DNA of 5,935 bases from NCBI GenBank assembly GCA_043801115.1, contig JAZDMJ010000025.1, positions 1 through 5,935 of the forward strand. The letters run 5' to 3'. This document shows, one piece after another, positions 4,964 to 5,935 of the stretch; the first letter of the stretch is position 1, and every line of letters starts with the position of its first letter. The stretch is from CAZHUN01 sp043801115. Its GTDB lineage: Archaea > Iainarchaeota > Iainarchaeia > Iainarchaeales > UBA10191. The notes under the pieces are model-generated. The model was not told where the DNA came from. It saw only the letters and a list, made by a program, of their open reading frames with translations, and ran no database searches. Both the position numbers and the translations under genes were made by a program.

Positions 4964-5740
4964 ATGCGCGCGTTGTTTGTGCTGTTGACTGTATTGATTC
5001 TTTCGTCCGTTGCACTCGGCCAAAGCCTGGCCAGCGAAAGTTTTACGGTAACAATTTTGGACAACCAGAAAGCAACAGTGGCGGAACACTACTACTTCAG
5101 CTTCTTCAACCAATTCGAAAAAGACGATTTCCTGCAAACCGTCCAAAACAACGGAAGAGATTTGCTGGCCTGGCAGGCATTCGACTCGAATATTACGTTC
5201 CATTTTGGAACGCAATCGACTGTTTCCAATGCTTCGTTCGAATTCGACTCCGCGCACGACGCGCTCGTCCTGAAATACAATACGGATTTTGAAGTCATGC
5301 AAAAAGTGGCCGAAGACCCGAGAACGGAAACATGGCAAGTGTTGAACTCTTTGTACAAAATCTACGACAAAGGTTCCGTCATCGTCATTCCAACATCCAC
5401 TCCGCTGGAAATCATTGTTCCCGCCTCCGCTTCCATTACGCAAACGCCCGAAAAAGCGGAAGTGCGGGGAAACTTGATTTCCCTTTCCGGCATTTCGCAA
5501 ACCCAACTCATCATTCAATACACGCTGTCCAAACCATTGGCGCCCGCACCCAACACCGCACAACTATTGCAGGACTTTTTCAACAACAGATTCAACCTCG
5601 TCATCGTCGCCATCCTCATCCTCTTGCTGGCGGGAATCGCGTGGAAACGAAAGGACGTGGAGAAAAAAGTCGAAAACTTCGTCGTCGCACACTCCGAAAT
5701 CCTGCCCAAAGAAGAAACCAAAATCGACATCGAAGCGTGA
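4964..5740 (+). CDS. Secreted, C-terminally membrane-anchored protein of unknown function
   Basis: 258 residues from the ATG at 4964. Residues 1-20 form a signal peptide (RALFVLLTVLILSSVALG, likely cut near A17-S22). Residues about 25-200 should lie outside the cell and are rich in beta-prone stretches (FTVTILDN, VIVIPTSTPLEIIV, TQLIIQYTL), consistent with a beta-sandwich type ectodomain. A single membrane helix follows at about 210-227 (NLVIVAILILLLAGIAW), then WKRKDVEKKVENF and an acidic cytoplasmic tail to 258; the positive charges after the helix fit the type I orientation. Two N-glycosylation sequons are present, NIT (76-78) and NAS (89-91). I recognise no catalytic motif or named family. 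It is transcribed away from the UPF0173 gene and is probably monocistronic, because the next gene converges on it. Confidence 0.85.
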   Translation: MRALFVLLTVLILSSVALGQSLASESFTVTILDNQKATVAEHYYFSFFNQFEKDDFLQTVQNNGRDLLAWQAFDSNITFHFGTQSTVSNASFEFDSAHDALVLKYNTDFEVMQKVAEDPRTETWQVLNSLYKIYDKGSVIVIPTSTPLEIIVPASASITQTPEKAEVRGNLISLSGISQTQLIIQYTLSKPLAPAPNTAQLLQDFFNNRFNLVIVAILILLLAGIAWKRKDVEKKVENFVVAHSEILPKEETKIDIEA

Positions 5741-5935
5741 CTACTTTTTCTCTTCCGACTCGTGAATCCAGCTCGAAAGCAATAGCGCAATGACTAAATT
5801 TCCCAAAATATTCGCCATTGCTCCAAGCGCGGGCGCGTTCAAGTATCCAAACGGCTGCAAGGGGGAAGGAAGCGCGTACACCATTGAAACCAAATTCAGC
5901 AACACTTCGTACAAAATGACGGAAACGGCAGTGAG
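5741..5935 (-). CDS. C-terminal end of a membrane protein, cut by right window edge
   Basis: The minus strand is open from the window edge to a TAG at 5743-5741, giving 64 residues with no start inside the window. The fragment is strongly hydrophobic: one helix at about 1-21 (LTAVSVILYEVLLNLVSMVY), a loop ALPSPLQPFGYLNAP, a second helix at about 36-55 (LGAMANILGNLVIALLLSSW), and a charged tail IHESEEKK. This is what a multi-pass membrane protein's end looks like, and such a run of hydrophobic codons is unlikely as a shadow frame. I do not recognise the family; a transporter component or small integral membrane protein would both fit. Its stop directly abuts the stop of the convergent gene. 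Confidence 0.72.
   Translation of the reverse strand, partial: LTAVSVILYEVLLNLVSMVYALPSPLQPFGYLNAPALGAMANILGNLVIALLLSSWIHESEEKK
5745..5749 (+). terminator. Possible T-tract terminator embedded in the converging gene
   Basis: A run of five T begins four bases after the TGA at 5738-5740. It lies inside the last codons (Glu-Lys-Lys-stop) of the minus-strand gene, because there is no intergenic space. It is tentative, since the same bases are needed to code lysines. Confidence 0.22.

Noticed and set aside
4869..5015. N-terminal extension of the UPF0173 protein up to 5015
   Set aside because: It would overlap the signal-peptide gene at 4964 and cover the divergent promoter, and the added residues have no family match. 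The start at 4868 gives the normal family length.
1..5935. CRISPR arrays, tRNA or rRNA genes, insertion sequences, long direct repeats
   Set aside because: No regularly spaced repeats, clover-leaf or rRNA signature, transposase gene or flanking inverted repeats were seen by reading both strands; coding sequence fills nearly the whole window.

Overview
The window looks like a piece of an archaeal genome, most likely from a small-genome DPANN-type lineage. The assignment is inferred from the overall look and not from a marker gene. Supporting signs are tightly packed genes with start/stop overlaps of ATGA type, TTG starts, lysine-rich proteins, A/T-rich boxes about 28-30 nt upstream of two starts (compatible with leaderless transcription), a UPF0173 metallo-hydrolase, and a secreted protein held by one C-terminal membrane helix. 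A bacterial candidate-phylum origin is not excluded.

Left part (1-3098, + strand): a nucleotide-sugar operon of five genes in a row. They are the C-terminal third of an RmlB-type dTDP-glucose 4,6-dehydratase (cut by the window edge), an SDR enzyme (326-1150) closely resembling the plant and giant-virus NRS/ER bifunctional 3,5-epimerase/4-reductase, a short RmlA (1147-1875), a small HAD-fold protein (1876-2391), and a second sugar-1-phosphate nucleotidyltransferase (2388-3098). Four junctions overlap by 4 nt or abut directly, so the genes are probably co-transcribed and translationally coupled. Together RmlA, RmlB and the NRS/ER-like enzyme would convert glucose-1-phosphate to dTDP-L-rhamnose (or a related 6-deoxyhexose) without separate RmlC and RmlD proteins. 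The second nucleotidyltransferase and the HAD protein may serve another activated sugar.

Middle part (3119-4868, - strand): three genes running toward the sugar operon. Transcribed right to left, they are a UPF0173/UlaG-like metal-dependent hydrolase, a class I SAM-dependent methyltransferase, and an 89-residue unrecognised protein whose TTG start overlaps the methyltransferase stop. Only about 20 bp separate this unit from the convergent sugar operon.

Right part (4869-5935): a roughly 95-bp divergent promoter region with a small inverted repeat, then a + strand gene (4964-5740) for a secreted, membrane-anchored protein of unknown function with two N-glycosylation sequons. Its stop codon directly abuts the stop of a - strand membrane-protein gene that runs off the right edge.

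The most notable item is the NRS/ER-type enzyme inside a prokaryotic rml operon. It retains the Cys and Lys that align with the epimerase residues I recall from the plant enzyme, and no rmlC is visible.
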